A DNA stretch of 64,000 nucleotides from Halorussus aquaticus (lineage in GTDB: Archaea; Halobacteriota; Halobacteria; Halobacteriales; Haladaptataceae), in contig NZ_CP100400.1 of assembly GCF_024218795.1 (NCBI RefSeq), positions 558,001 to 622,000 of the forward strand. Reading direction: 5' to 3'. This document shows positions 33,808-42,328 of this stretch, one piece after another. The stretch's first letter is position 1. Every line of letters begins with the position of its first letter. The notes below the pieces were generated by a model. It saw only the letters and a program-made list of their open reading frames with translations, searched no databases and had not been told where the DNA came from. Made by a program: the position numbers and the translations under genes.

Positions 33808-34980
33808 ATGGACATGGGTAACATACTCGCGGACGACGACTCCGAACCGACGCACAGCCAGAAATCGACCGCGACCGGTCCGAACCGTCGCGCGCTCCTC
33901 AAGTCGGGGGTCGCTCTGGTCGGCGGCGCGGCGCTCGCCGGTTGTACCGGCGGACAGGAGGGAGACACCACCACGACCACCACCGAGTCGGGTGGGAGCG
34001 GCGAACCGACGAACATCGCAATCATATCGAGTCCCGCCGGGTTCGGCGACAAGGCGTTCAACGACTTGGCCCTCGAAGGCCTTCGGAACGCCGCACAGAA
34101 CGCCAACATCAACATCCAGCAAGTAGAGGAGACCGACCAGTCTCAGTACCGGACGGTTCAGTCGCGACTCGCCGAGAGCAGTAGTCCGGACTACGACCTC
34201 GTCGTGCTCGTGGGGTACAACCACACGCAGGCGCTCGAATCGAACGCCTCCCAGTACCCCGACCAGAAGTGGATGCTCATCAACGACTACGTCGACCAAC
34301 CGAACGTCGCCGGGTACACGTGGGCGAACCACGAGATGTCGTTCCAAGCGGGCGTCCTCGCGGCCACGATGACGACTCGCGAACTGTCTCACGCGGGCAA
34401 CTCCCTGAACCCGGACAACGCCACCGTGGGTTTCGTCGGCGGCGTCGACGGCGCGCTCATCAACGCCTTCGAGCGCGCCTACAGGGCGGGGGCCAAGTGG
34501 GTCAGCGAGGACGTCAGCGTGAAGGTCGGTTACATCGGCAACTACACCGACACCCAGACCGCGAACAACATCGCCAGTTCCCAGTACGACGCCGGTGCGG
34601 ACATCGTCTACCACGCCGCCGCGGCGGCCGGTCAGGGCGTCTTTCAGGCCGCACAAGATGCGAACCGCTTCGCCATCGGGGTGGACGCCGACCAGTCGAA
34701 GACGCTCCCCGACTATCAGGACGTCGTCATGGGGTCGGCAGTCAAGTTCATCAACAAAGGGACGAGGGACGTGGCGACGGCCGTCGTGAACGGCAACTGG
34801 GACCAAGTGAACGGTCAGAACGTTCTCGGACTCGAAGAGGACGCCGTCAAACTGGTCCTCGGGCAGGCCGTCGGGCCGAAGCTCCCCGACGTGGTGAAAC
34901 AGAACCTCCAGAAGTCCAAGCAGGCCATCGTGAACGGCGACGTCACCGTTCCGTGCAGCGCCTCGGGCTGTCAGAACTGA
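33808..34980 (+). CDS. BmpA/Med-type nucleoside-binding lipoprotein of an ABC transporter
   Basis: A 390-residue solute-binding protein. The signal has a twin-arginine motif (NRRALLKSG) and lipobox LAGC, so it is a Tat-exported lipoprotein. A Thr-rich spacer leads to a type I periplasmic-binding fold (NIAIISSPAGFGDKAFNDLALEGL, YDLVVLVGYNH, GFVGGVDGALINAFERAY, IGVDADQSKTLPD), as in the PnrA/TmpC/Bmp family that binds purine nucleosides. It is the first gene of a four-gene operon with an ATPase and two permeases. ATG at 33814 is an alternative start. The substrate is inferred from family only. Confidence 0.9.
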   Translation: MDMGNILADDDSEPTHSQKSTATGPNRRALLKSGVALVGGAALAGCTGGQEGDTTTTTTESGGSGEPTNIAIISSPAGFGDKAFNDLALEGLRNAAQNANINIQQVEETDQSQYRTVQSRLAESSSPDYDLVVLVGYNHTQALESNASQYPDQKWMLINDYVDQPNVAGYTWANHEMSFQAGVLAATMTTRELSHAGNSLNPDNATVGFVGGVDGALINAFERAYRAGAKWVSEDVSVKVGYIGNYTDTQTANNIASSQYDAGADIVYHAAAAAGQGVFQAAQDANRFAIGVDADQSKTLPDYQDVVMGSAVKFINKGTRDVATAVVNGNWDQVNGQNVLGLEEDAVKLVLGQAVGPKLPDVVKQNLQKSKQAIVNGDVTVPCSASGCQN

Positions 34981-35022
34981 CCCGACCACCTCGCCGTTAT
35001 TTATGATACGAAATCACACACC

Positions 35023-36642
35023 ATGGCCATGAGCGACACACGGATGCCAGCCGTCCGACTCGACGGTATCACCAAGCGATTCGGCGACGTGGTGGCGAAC
35101 GACGCCGTCGATTTCTCGCTCGAACCCGGGACCGTCCACGCGCTCGTCGGCGAGAACGGGGCCGGGAAGACCACGCTGATGAGCGTCCTCTACGGTCTCT
35201 ACGCCCCCGACGCGGGCGACATCTTCGTCGACGGCGAGCGCCGGGAGTTCGACTCCCCGCGGGACGCCATCGACGCGGGCGTCGGGATGATTCACCAGCA
35301 CTTCCAACTCGTGGACACCATGACGGTCGTCCAGAACGTCGTCCTCGGTCACGAACCGTCCGCGAACGGACTGGTGGACGAGTCGAGCGCTCGGTCGGAC
35401 ATCGAGGACATCTGTTCGACTTACGGCTTCGACGTGGACCGGTATCTCGACTCCCGGGTCGAGGAGTTGGGCGTCGGCGTCCAGCAGCGCGTGGAAATCG
35501 TCAAGAGCCTCTACCGCGGGGCCGACGTGCTGGTCCTCGACGAACCGACCGCGGTGCTGACGCCGCAGGAGGTCGAGGGCCTCTTCGACGTGATGGCGGA
35601 ACTCACCGACCGCGGCCGGTCGCTCATCTTCATCACGCACAAACTGGACGAGGCGCTCGAAGCCGCCGACGAGATAACCGTCCTGCGCGACGGGAGGGCG
35701 GTCGGCACCGTGGCCGCGGCCGAGACCTCCCGCGAGGAACTCGCGCGAATGATGGTCGGCCGGGACGTGCTGTTCGACTACCCGGAGCGCGACACCTCGC
35801 CCGGCGGCGTCGCGCTCTCGGTCGAGGACCTCCGGGTCCGCGACGACCGCGACCTCGAACAGGTTCGGGGCGTGGAGTTCGACGTCCGCGAGGGCGAGGT
35901 GTTCGGCGTCGCGGGCGTCGAGGGGAACGGACAGGCCGAACTCGTCGAGGCGCTGACCGGCCTCCGCGACGTGGAGTCCGGCACCGTCACCTTCGACGGG
36001 TCCGACATCACGGAGACGAGTCGCCGCAGTCGCATCGAGTCCGGTATCACCTACGTCCCGGAGGACCGTCAGGAGGAAGGACTGGTGCAGGACTACGACC
36101 TCGTCAGGAACGCGCTGCTCGGGAACCAGACCGTCGAACCGTTCGCCAGCGGTGGTTTCATCGACTGGCGGACGGTCCGGGACCACGCCGAGGACATCGT
36201 CCGGGAGTACGACGTGCAACCGCCGAACGCCGACGCCGAGGCGTCGTCGCTGTCGGGCGGCAACCAGCAGAAGTTCGTTGTCGGTCGCGAACTCGAACAC
36301 GAACCCGACCTCGTGGTCGCCTCACACCCGACCCGAGGGGTGGACATCGGGAGCATCGAGTTCATCCACGAGCGCCTGCTCGACATGCGCGACGAGGGGA
36401 TGGCGATACTGTTCGTCTCCTCCAAACTCGACGAGATTCGGAAGCTCTCGGACCGCGTCGCGGTCATGTACGAGGGCGAGTTCGTGGACGTGGTGGACCC
36501 CGACGCCGTTACCGAGCAGGAACTCGGCCTGCTGATGGCCGGGCGCACGCTCGACGAGACCGACGAGACAGTCGAGTCAGAACGTCCTTCGGCCGCCGAC
36601 GAGAGCGCCGAGTCCGCCACCGACGGAGGTGTCGAACCGTGA
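35023..36642 (+). CDS. ABC transporter ATPase with two nucleotide-binding domains
   Basis: A 539-residue tandem ATPase of the nucleoside/sugar importer type (YufO/RbsA-like). The first domain has Walker A GENGAGKTT, an atypical signature LGVGVQQRVEIVKSL and Walker B VLVLDEPTAVLTP. The second has a degenerate Walker A (VEGNGQAEL), signature LSGGNQQKFVVGRELE and, in place of Walker B DEP, the sequence SHPTRGVD. This asymmetry is normal in the family. The acidic C-terminal tail is variable. It starts 42 bases after the binding-protein gene and overlaps the first permease gene by four bases. Confidence 0.93.
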   Translation: MAMSDTRMPAVRLDGITKRFGDVVANDAVDFSLEPGTVHALVGENGAGKTTLMSVLYGLYAPDAGDIFVDGERREFDSPRDAIDAGVGMIHQHFQLVDTMTVVQNVVLGHEPSANGLVDESSARSDIEDICSTYGFDVDRYLDSRVEELGVGVQQRVEIVKSLYRGADVLVLDEPTAVLTPQEVEGLFDVMAELTDRGRSLIFITHKLDEALEAADEITVLRDGRAVGTVAAAETSREELARMMVGRDVLFDYPERDTSPGGVALSVEDLRVRDDRDLEQVRGVEFDVREGEVFGVAGVEGNGQAELVEALTGLRDVESGTVTFDGSDITETSRRSRIESGITYVPEDRQEEGLVQDYDLVRNALLGNQTVEPFASGGFIDWRTVRDHAEDIVREYDVQPPNADAEASSLSGGNQQKFVVGRELEHEPDLVVASHPTRGVDIGSIEFIHERLLDMRDEGMAILFVSSKLDEIRKLSDRVAVMYEGEFVDVVDPDAVTEQELGLLMAGRTLDETDETVESERPSAADESAESATDGGVEP

Positions 36643-37817
36643 GCGGCGACACCGGCCGCGGCCGCGCGGCCCTCGACCGGGCGGCCGACCGCATGCTCCG
36701 CGCGACGGTGCTGGAGCGGTTCGCCATCGCGGTGGTCTCGACGCTGCTGGCGCTTCTGCTCGGAGCGGTCATCGTGGCCGCGTCGGGCTACGACGCGGTG
36801 GAGTTCGTCTCCTCGTTAGTCTACGGCGCGTTCGGAACCACCTCGAACCTCGCGTTCACGCTCCGCCAGTCCACGATGCTCATCCTCGCGGGCGTGGCGG
36901 TCGCCGTCGCGTTCCGGGCGGGCGTGTTCAACATCGGCGTACAGGGTCAGTTCGTCGTCGGCGGGTTTGCCACCGCGGTCACGGTCCTCTTCCTCGCTCC
37001 CCACCTTCCCGGCGGCGCGGTCGGCGGGGTTCTGCTGCTGGTGTTCGGGACTCTCGCCGCCGTCGCGGCCGGTGGGGCGTACGCCGCGTTACCGGGACTG
37101 ATGAAGGCCTACGCCGACGCGAACGAGGTCATCACGACCATCATGCTCAACTTCATCGCGTCGGGCGTGGTCTTCTTCGTCGTCGACCGCTACCTCCGCC
37201 CGGCGGGCGCGGCCGCGCCGAACACCGAGACGTTCCCCGAGTACGTCTCGCTCCCGTCGGTCGTGTTCGACAGCGCGTCGTTCTCGGTCGTCGGACTCGG
37301 CGTGGCGCTGGTGACTGTCGTCGTCGTCTCCGTCGTGATGACCCGCACCCGATTCGGCTACGACCTCGTGACTAGCGGTTATCAGAAATCCGCGGCGGCC
37401 TACTCGGGGGTGAACCCCGAGCGTAACGTCGTCGCCACGATGACCTTCTCCGGCATGGTGGCGGGCCTCGCGGGCGCGATGTTCACCATCATGATTCTGG
37501 GCTACTACAGCGACCCCTCGACGTTCCCGCGGTTCGGTTTCGACGCCATCGCGGTGAGTCTGCTCGCGGCGAACAACCCCCTCGGCGTCGTGCCAGCGGG
37601 TCTGCTGTTCGGCGGTCTCGACGCGGGCGGGCAGTACATCGGCTTCACGCTCGACGTGCCGCCGGAACTGGTGGACGGCGTGGTCGGTCTCGTCGTGCTG
37701 TTCGTCGCCACGCCGGAACTGTTCCGGATGGCCGGTCGGCGCACCGGTCTCGGGGGTCGAGACTCGTCGGAGTCCCGACCGACTCGGACGGAGTCCGACG
37801 GAGGTGACGGAGAGTGA
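36639..37817 (+). CDS. ABC transporter permease, first of two
   Basis: A 392-residue BPD-transp-2 permease (YufP-like), with about ten transmembrane helices. The family blocks FRAGVFNIGVQGQFVVGG and MLNFIASGVVFF are visible, as is the late DAIAVSLLAANNPLGVVPAGLLFGGLDAGGQY segment. The GTG start overlaps the TGA of the ATPase gene (GTGA), indicating translational coupling. The C-terminal 20 residues are a charged tail. It should form the membrane channel together with the next gene product. Confidence 0.92.
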   Translation: MSGDTGRGRAALDRAADRMLRATVLERFAIAVVSTLLALLLGAVIVAASGYDAVEFVSSLVYGAFGTTSNLAFTLRQSTMLILAGVAVAVAFRAGVFNIGVQGQFVVGGFATAVTVLFLAPHLPGGAVGGVLLLVFGTLAAVAAGGAYAALPGLMKAYADANEVITTIMLNFIASGVVFFVVDRYLRPAGAAAPNTETFPEYVSLPSVVFDSASFSVVGLGVALVTVVVVSVVMTRTRFGYDLVTSGYQKSAAAYSGVNPERNVVATMTFSGMVAGLAGAMFTIMILGYYSDPSTFPRFGFDAIAVSLLAANNPLGVVPAGLLFGGLDAGGQYIGFTLDVPPELVDGVVGLVVLFVATPELFRMAGRRTGLGGRDSSESRPTRTESDGGDGE

Positions 37818-38869
37818 GCGTCGCCGACTACGCCGCGCGAAACCGACTCAGAATCGGCGGGACCGCGATTGCGCTGGTCCTGCTGGCGGTCCTCGCGGCG
37901 CTGTTCGACCTGCCGGTGGCCGACCTGCTGACCGTGGGGATGGCCGAGCGCGCGCTCCGGGCGGCGACGCCCATCGCGCTGGCGGCCATCGGCGGTCTCT
38001 ACGCCGAGAAGAGCGGCGTCTTCAACATCGGACTGGAGGGGTTCATGATATTCGGCGCGCTCGCGGCCGCCGGGGCGGCGTGGCTCTCGGCCGGGAGCGG
38101 GTCGGTCACGCAGGCCGACCTCTGGGTCGGCGTCCTCGCCGCAGTGGCGGTCTGCACGCTGCTGACCGCGATGTTCGCGGTGCTGACCATCCGGTACGAG
38201 GCCGACCAGATAGTCGCGGGGCTGGCGGTGTGGTTCCTCGGTCTCGGGTTCGGCCCGTTCACGGCGACGGTCATCTGGGGCGGCGTCTCCAGTCCCTCGC
38301 TGCCGAACATCGACAACCTGACCGTCCCGGTGCTGGCGGAGATTCCGGTCCTCGGCCGGTTACTCTTCGACGCCTCGCCGCTGGTGCTGTTCACCGTCCT
38401 CCTGACCGGGGTCGCGTGGGTCGTCCTCTACCGCACTCGCTACGGCTACTGGGTGCAGGCCGCGGGCGAGAACCCGGAGGCGCTCGACACCGCGGGCGTG
38501 GACGTGAACCGGGTGCGGTACGCCGCGGTCGTCTTCTCGGGCGCGATGGCGGGCCTCGGCGGCGCGGTCCTCTCCATCGGCATCGGAAGCGGGTTCACCG
38601 GGACTGGCGTGACGATGGTGGACGGCCGGGGCTGGATAGCCATCGTCGCGTACCTGTTCGGCAACTACAACCCGCTGGGCGCGTTCGGCGCGTCGCTGCT
38701 GTTCGGCGCGACGGACATGCTACAGGTCCAGTTCCAGACCGTGGGCATCTCGCTGCCGGGGAGCATCGTCGGCCTGTTCCCCTACGTCGCGGTGCTGGTC
38801 GTGCTGACGCTGGTCGGGTACACGCGAGTCCCGTCGGCCGTCGGGGAGCCGTACGACACGGAGGAGTAG
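37814..38869 (+). CDS. ABC transporter permease, second of two
   Basis: A 351-residue paralogue of the preceding permease (YufQ-like), again with a GTG start in a GTGA overlap. The blocks ALAAIGGLYAEKSGVFNIGLEGFMIFG, YEADQIVAGLAVWFLG and GRGWIAIVAYLFGNYNPLGAFGASLLFGATD are typical. The two permeases are expected to form a heterodimer. A hairpin about 35 bases after the stop probably ends the operon. Confidence 0.92.
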   Translation: MSVADYAARNRLRIGGTAIALVLLAVLAALFDLPVADLLTVGMAERALRAATPIALAAIGGLYAEKSGVFNIGLEGFMIFGALAAAGAAWLSAGSGSVTQADLWVGVLAAVAVCTLLTAMFAVLTIRYEADQIVAGLAVWFLGLGFGPFTATVIWGGVSSPSLPNIDNLTVPVLAEIPVLGRLLFDASPLVLFTVLLTGVAWVVLYRTRYGYWVQAAGENPEALDTAGVDVNRVRYAAVVFSGAMAGLGGAVLSIGIGSGFTGTGVTMVDGRGWIAIVAYLFGNYNPLGAFGASLLFGATDMLQVQFQTVGISLPGSIVGLFPYVAVLVVLTLVGYTRVPSAVGEPYDTEE

Positions 38870-38904
38870 CAACCGAACTCCGTTTTCGGCCGGGGAGATG
38901 CCCG

Positions 38905-38922
38905 GAAATCGACACCGATTTC
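38905..38922 (+). terminator. Hairpin after the nucleoside transporter operon
   Basis: A perfect 7-base stem (GAAATCG/CGATTTC) with a 4-base loop is followed by an AAATTTC run. It sits between the convergent transporter operon and the methyltransferase gene, so it may terminate transcription from one or both sides. Confidence 0.4.
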
Positions 38923-39005
38923 GAAATTTCTCTGAGCGCCGATGAGTATTCAGACGGTTCCCGACGACGTGACGCGCCTTCGGCCGCGAAAATCGAAACA
39001 GTCGA

Positions 39006-39626
39006 TTACGCTTCCGTCGATTCGCCGCGCTCGGCCACCAGCACGCCAACCTGCTCGTGAACGCGCTCGACCGCAGTCAGCGCGAATCCGGCCTCGGTCA
39101 TTACGTCCGCCAGATGGCCCACCGTCGAGGGGTCGTCCACTTCCGGACTGTAGAACGGTTCGTCGGGGTTGGGTTCGCCGAAGAACATCACGTCGCCCAG
39201 CACGAACTTCCGCGGCCCCAGTTCCGCGATGGCCTCGATGGCCTCGCGCTTCTCCTCGTCGCTGAGGTGGTGCATGGCGAAGTTCGAGACGACGATGTCG
39301 GCCTCCTCCACGTTCGGTTCTCGAAAACGCCCTTCGCCGAACTCGACGTTCTCGATGCCCTGCTCCGTCGCTTTCTCCCGCGCTCGCTCCATCATCCCCT
39401 CGCTGATGTCGCGGCCGATTACCTTCTCGGCGTCCTCGGCCAGCGCCAGCGCGATGGCCCCAGTGCCGGTGCCGAGGTCGGCCACGGTGTCGCTCTCATG
39501 GGGGTTCGCGTGGTCCACGACCAGCGAGACGGCGGCGCGGTACTCCTCGGTGTCGTTCTGGCTGTCGTCGTACTCGCCCGCTACCTCGTCGAAGCGCGAG
39601 GCGTGTTCCTCAAGGCTCTTCTTCAT
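39006..39626 (-). CDS. Class I SAM-dependent methyltransferase
   Basis: A 206-residue methyltransferase. The Rossmann motif I is VADLGTGTGAIALALAE, the post-motif acidic residue is in VIGRDIS, and motif IV is in ADIVVSNFAMHHLSDEEK. The substrate is unknown. The start (ATG at 39626) overlaps the end of rnp3 by 17 bases, so the two are translated together. As I recall, a methyltransferase of this kind is often found in the RNase P/proteasome gene neighbourhood of haloarchaea. Confidence 0.88.
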   Translation of the reverse strand: MKKSLEEHASRFDEVAGEYDDSQNDTEEYRAAVSLVVDHANPHESDTVADLGTGTGAIALALAEDAEKVIGRDISEGMMERAREKATEQGIENVEFGEGRFREPNVEEADIVVSNFAMHHLSDEEKREAIEAIAELGPRKFVLGDVMFFGEPNPDEPFYSPEVDDPSTVGHLADVMTEAGFALTAVERVHEQVGVLVAERGESTEA

Positions 39627-40320
39627 ATCTGCCGCGTTTGACCCCCGGTGCAATGAACGCGTCGGACATGCGCTCGCGGTTGCGCTCGGCGAGGTCGGCC
39701 CACGCCCGGAGGCCCGCGCGAATCTGGTCGGCGGAGAAGCCGATGGTCTCGCCCACCGCGACCAACTCGCGGGGTGCCCGCAGTTGGAGGTGACTGGTCG
39801 GGTTCGCGCTGACGACGTAGGGCGCGTCGTACTTCACGACTATCTCCCGGAGTTTCCGGAGGTCTTGCAGGGCCTGCACGCGCGGCCCGCCGTCCGACCG
39901 GAGGACCCGCGAGAGGTCGAACTCCACGTGGACGTGGTGTTCGACCGCGGCCTTCGCCAGCACGTGGTTGAAGTCGCCGCGGCCGCGCATCGGGTGGGCC
40001 AGCACGTCCACGCGGTCGGACTCCACCGCGAAGCGATTCAGCGCGTTGGTCCCGCCGTGGAGCGCCAGAACCGTGTGCTTGGGTCGGTAGTTGCCGACGT
40101 GTCCCGACGCGGTCTCCGGGTCGTCGGCCCGAATCTCGATGGCGTCCACCACGTCCACGCCGTACTCGTCGGCGATGCGTTCGGCGTCGTACTCGCCGGT
40201 CGCGTCGCTGTGGTTGCGAACGACGACGCCGTCGAAGTCGTACTCGGCGGCGGTGGCCGCGAAGCGCGCGACGGTGCTGTCGCCGTCGGGGTAGGCGTGG
40301 ACGCCCTCGTAGCGTGGCAT
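39610..40320 (-). CDS. rnp3: RNase P protein component 3 (Rpp30)
   Basis: A 236-residue Rpp30-family protein, a TIM-barrel (PHP-like) subunit of archaeal RNase P that pairs with Pop5. Family features are the YDFDGVVVRNH segment, the AIEIRADDP block, the DVLAHPMRGRGDFNHVLAKAAVEHHVHVEFDLSRVLR block and the YVVSANPTSHLQLRAPRELVAV segment. It overlaps the methyltransferase gene downstream. The partner rnp2 lies beyond the transporter operon. Confidence 0.92.
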   Translation of the reverse strand: MPRYEGVHAYPDGDSTVARFAATAAEYDFDGVVVRNHSDATGEYDAERIADEYGVDVVDAIEIRADDPETASGHVGNYRPKHTVLALHGGTNALNRFAVESDRVDVLAHPMRGRGDFNHVLAKAAVEHHVHVEFDLSRVLRSDGGPRVQALQDLRKLREIVVKYDAPYVVSANPTSHLQLRAPRELVAVGETIGFSADQIRAGLRAWADLAERNRERMSDAFIAPGVKRGRYEEEP

Positions 40321-40446
40321 GGTGGACTGTACTCTCGTCGCGTGTGTTCTCCCGGCCGCGTTTTGGGTCTGTCCCTTCCGTTCCGGCGACCGTCGCCGTC
40401 GCTCGCGGAAACTGACCGACAGAGAAAACGCCGACGGAGAGCGCCC

Positions 40447-40776
40447 TCAGAACTGATATCGTCGGTCGTCCTTCTGCTGTTGCTGGGGGAACTGGTTCCC
40501 GCCGGTCATCTCGTCGTAGGTCATCCCCGAGAGGTACTCGTCGTAGGTCACGTCGTACTCGCTCCGGAGGTGGAAGGTGAGGTTCCCCGTCTCGACCGCG
40601 CTCTGGAACAGCATGTGGACCGCCCGCCGGAGGAGTTCGTCGGTGTCGTCCGGGTCGAACGCCGCGTTCAGCATCGCCAGTTCGTTGCGGGTCTCGCGGT
40701 CGAGCGACACCCCGACTTCGTCGCCGAGGTCGGTGTACTCGTCCTCGATGTCGGCCTGCAGGTCGTCCAGACTCAT
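40447..40776 (-). CDS. Small conserved haloarchaeal protein with Gln-rich tail
   Basis: A 109-residue soluble acidic protein. The first 75 residues look helical (LQADIEDEYTDLGDEVGVSL, then LAMLNAAFDPDDTDELLRRAVHMLFQSAVETG), and the C-terminus carries a run of Gln and a charged end. I do not recognise a named family or function. The gene stands alone on the minus strand between rnp3 and the DUF2892 gene. Confidence 0.6.
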   Translation of the reverse strand: MSLDDLQADIEDEYTDLGDEVGVSLDRETRNELAMLNAAFDPDDTDELLRRAVHMLFQSAVETGNLTFHLRSEYDVTYDEYLSGMTYDEMTGGNQFPQQQQKDDRRYQF

Positions 40777-40826
40777 GTCGGGAGCGTCGCGCGTGAGGCG
40801 GAAACGCCTTTCGACCGCCGTCCGCG

Positions 40827-40870
40827 TTCAAGTGTCGCAGTTGCGACCGACACTCACCTTCAAGTGTCGC
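40827..40870. repeat. Repeated AGTGTCG half-sites upstream of DUF2892 gene
   Basis: The 12-mer TTCAAGTGTCGC occurs at 40827-40838 and 40859-40870 (32-base period), with an inverted GACACT at 40849-40854 between them. The group sits 30-70 bases before the DUF2892 gene start and may be a regulatory site. No protein is known to bind it. Confidence 0.35.
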
Positions 40871-40898
40871 GGCGTCGTCCCGTGGTTCGGGGTCACAC

Positions 40899-41165
40899 AT
40901 GCAGAAGAACGTCGGAGGACTCGACGAGGGGATTCGAATCACGCTCGGACCGCTGCTGGTGGTGCTCTCGATAGCGTCGCTGCAGGGAACCGTCCGTCTC
41001 CGCCCGGCGGTGACGGCTGGCGCGCTCGCGGTCGGCGCGATTCTGACCGTCACCGGCCTGACGCAGACGTGTCCGGCGAACGAGGCGATGGGTCGCGACA
41101 CGCGCCGTCCGAGCGAGAACCTCGGCGAACAGGCCCGAGCGGTCCGGGAGCGCGCGCTCCAGTAG
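40899..41165 (+). CDS. YgaP-like DUF2892 membrane protein
   Basis: An 88-residue protein of the DUF2892 (YgaP-like) family: QKNVGGLDEGIRITLGPLLVVLS, a second helix ending in LTVTGLTQTCPANEAMG. The single Cys after helix two is typical. The fold is two transmembrane helices; in other proteins the domain accompanies rhodanese, but no rhodanese is adjacent here. Function unknown. Confidence 0.88.
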   Translation: MQKNVGGLDEGIRITLGPLLVVLSIASLQGTVRLRPAVTAGALAVGAILTVTGLTQTCPANEAMGRDTRRPSENLGEQARAVRERALQ

Positions 41166-41221
41166 CCCGGAGACGAACCGAACCGCCGTCCCTTTATCCG
41201 CGTCGTCCCTACACCGCGCCA

Positions 41222-42154
41222 ATGAGCGAATCGGACGACGCCGACTACTCGCTGCCCGACGACCTCCCGGCGGTCCGCGACGCACTCGTCTCGTGGTACG
41301 AGGCCGACCACCGGCAGTTCCCGTGGCGCGAGACGGACGATGCCTACGAGATTCTGGTCTCGGAGGTCATGAGCCAGCAGACCCAACTCGGCCGGGTCGT
41401 CGAGGCGTGGGAGGCGTTCCTCGACAGGTGGCCGACTCCGGCGGCCCTCGCGGACGCCGACCGCGCCGACGTGGTGGGGTTCTGGACCGACCACAGTCTC
41501 GGCTACAACAACCGCGCGAAGTACCTCCACGAGGCGGCAGAGCAGGTCGTGACCGAGTACGACGGCGAGTTCCCCGAGTCGCCCGACGAACTCCAGAATC
41601 TGATGGGCGTGGGTCCCTACACCGCCAATGCCGTCGCCTCCTTCGCGTTCAACAACGGCGACGCCGTGGTGGACACCAACGTCAAGCGCGTCCTCCACCG
41701 CGCCTTCGACGTGCCCGACGACGACGCCGCGTTCGAGGCCGCCGCCAGCGAGGCGATGCCCGACGGCGAGTCGCGGGTCTGGAACAACGCCATCATGGAA
41801 CTCGGCGGCGTCGCCTGCGAGCAGACGCCCAAGTGCGACTCGGCGGGATGCCCGTGGCGCGAGTGGTGTCACGCCTACGAGACCGGCGACTTCACCGCGC
41901 CGGACGTGCCGACCCAGCCGAGTTTCGAGGGGAGTCGCAGGCAGTTCCGCGGAAAGGTCATCTCGATTCTGAAGGAGTACGACGAACTCCCGCTCTCGAA
42001 ACTCGGCCCCCGCGTCAGGGTCGATTACGCGCCGGAGGGAGAGTACGGACGCGAGTGGTTGGAGGGCCTCCTGAACGACCTCTCGGACGACGGACTGGTG
42101 GACGTAGAGCGCGGTGACGCGAACGACGAACTCGTCGCCCGCCTCCGTCGATAG
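41222..42154 (+). CDS. mutY: A/G-specific adenine glycosylase (MutY)
   Basis: A 310-residue base-excision repair enzyme that removes adenine opposite 8-oxoguanine. The HhH-GPD fold is clear: VSEVMSQQTQ, the helix-hairpin-helix LMGVGPYTANAVASFAF and catalytic Asp in VVDTNVKRV. The iron-sulfur cluster Cys residues are spaced C-x5-C-x4-C-x5-C, one residue different from the usual C-x6-C-x2-C-x5-C. The C-terminal NUDIX-like domain of bacterial MutY is short or absent, replaced by a winged-helix-like segment, which is common in haloarchaea. The long upstream frame is a shadow of other genes. Confidence 0.9.
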   Translation: MSESDDADYSLPDDLPAVRDALVSWYEADHRQFPWRETDDAYEILVSEVMSQQTQLGRVVEAWEAFLDRWPTPAALADADRADVVGFWTDHSLGYNNRAKYLHEAAEQVVTEYDGEFPESPDELQNLMGVGPYTANAVASFAFNNGDAVVDTNVKRVLHRAFDVPDDDAAFEAAASEAMPDGESRVWNNAIMELGGVACEQTPKCDSAGCPWREWCHAYETGDFTAPDVPTQPSFEGSRRQFRGKVISILKEYDELPLSKLGPRVRVDYAPEGEYGREWLEGLLNDLSDDGLVDVERGDANDELVARLRR

Positions 42155-42328
42155 ACCAGTGGAATCCGTATTCGGCGTGGATCGTTCACTTTCACTGCGG
42201 TTTATCAATCCTTTTTACTAGCGGCGATGTACGAAACCCACAGCCTCCAAAAATAGATAGCTGTAACGCGGCGTAGAACCGATGATAACAGGCAATCACA
42301 ACTTCAATAAGGAGCCGGTCACATCACT

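Noticed and set aside
33791..34126. A 111-codon frame starting just before the BmpA gene
   Set aside because: It overlaps the BmpA signal peptide in another frame and has Arg/Thr-rich shadow composition.
39623..42208. An 861-codon minus-strand open frame
   Set aside because: It covers rnp3, the small protein, DUF2892 and mutY in other frames. Its translation is Arg-rich and low in structure, typical of antisense frames in high-GC DNA.
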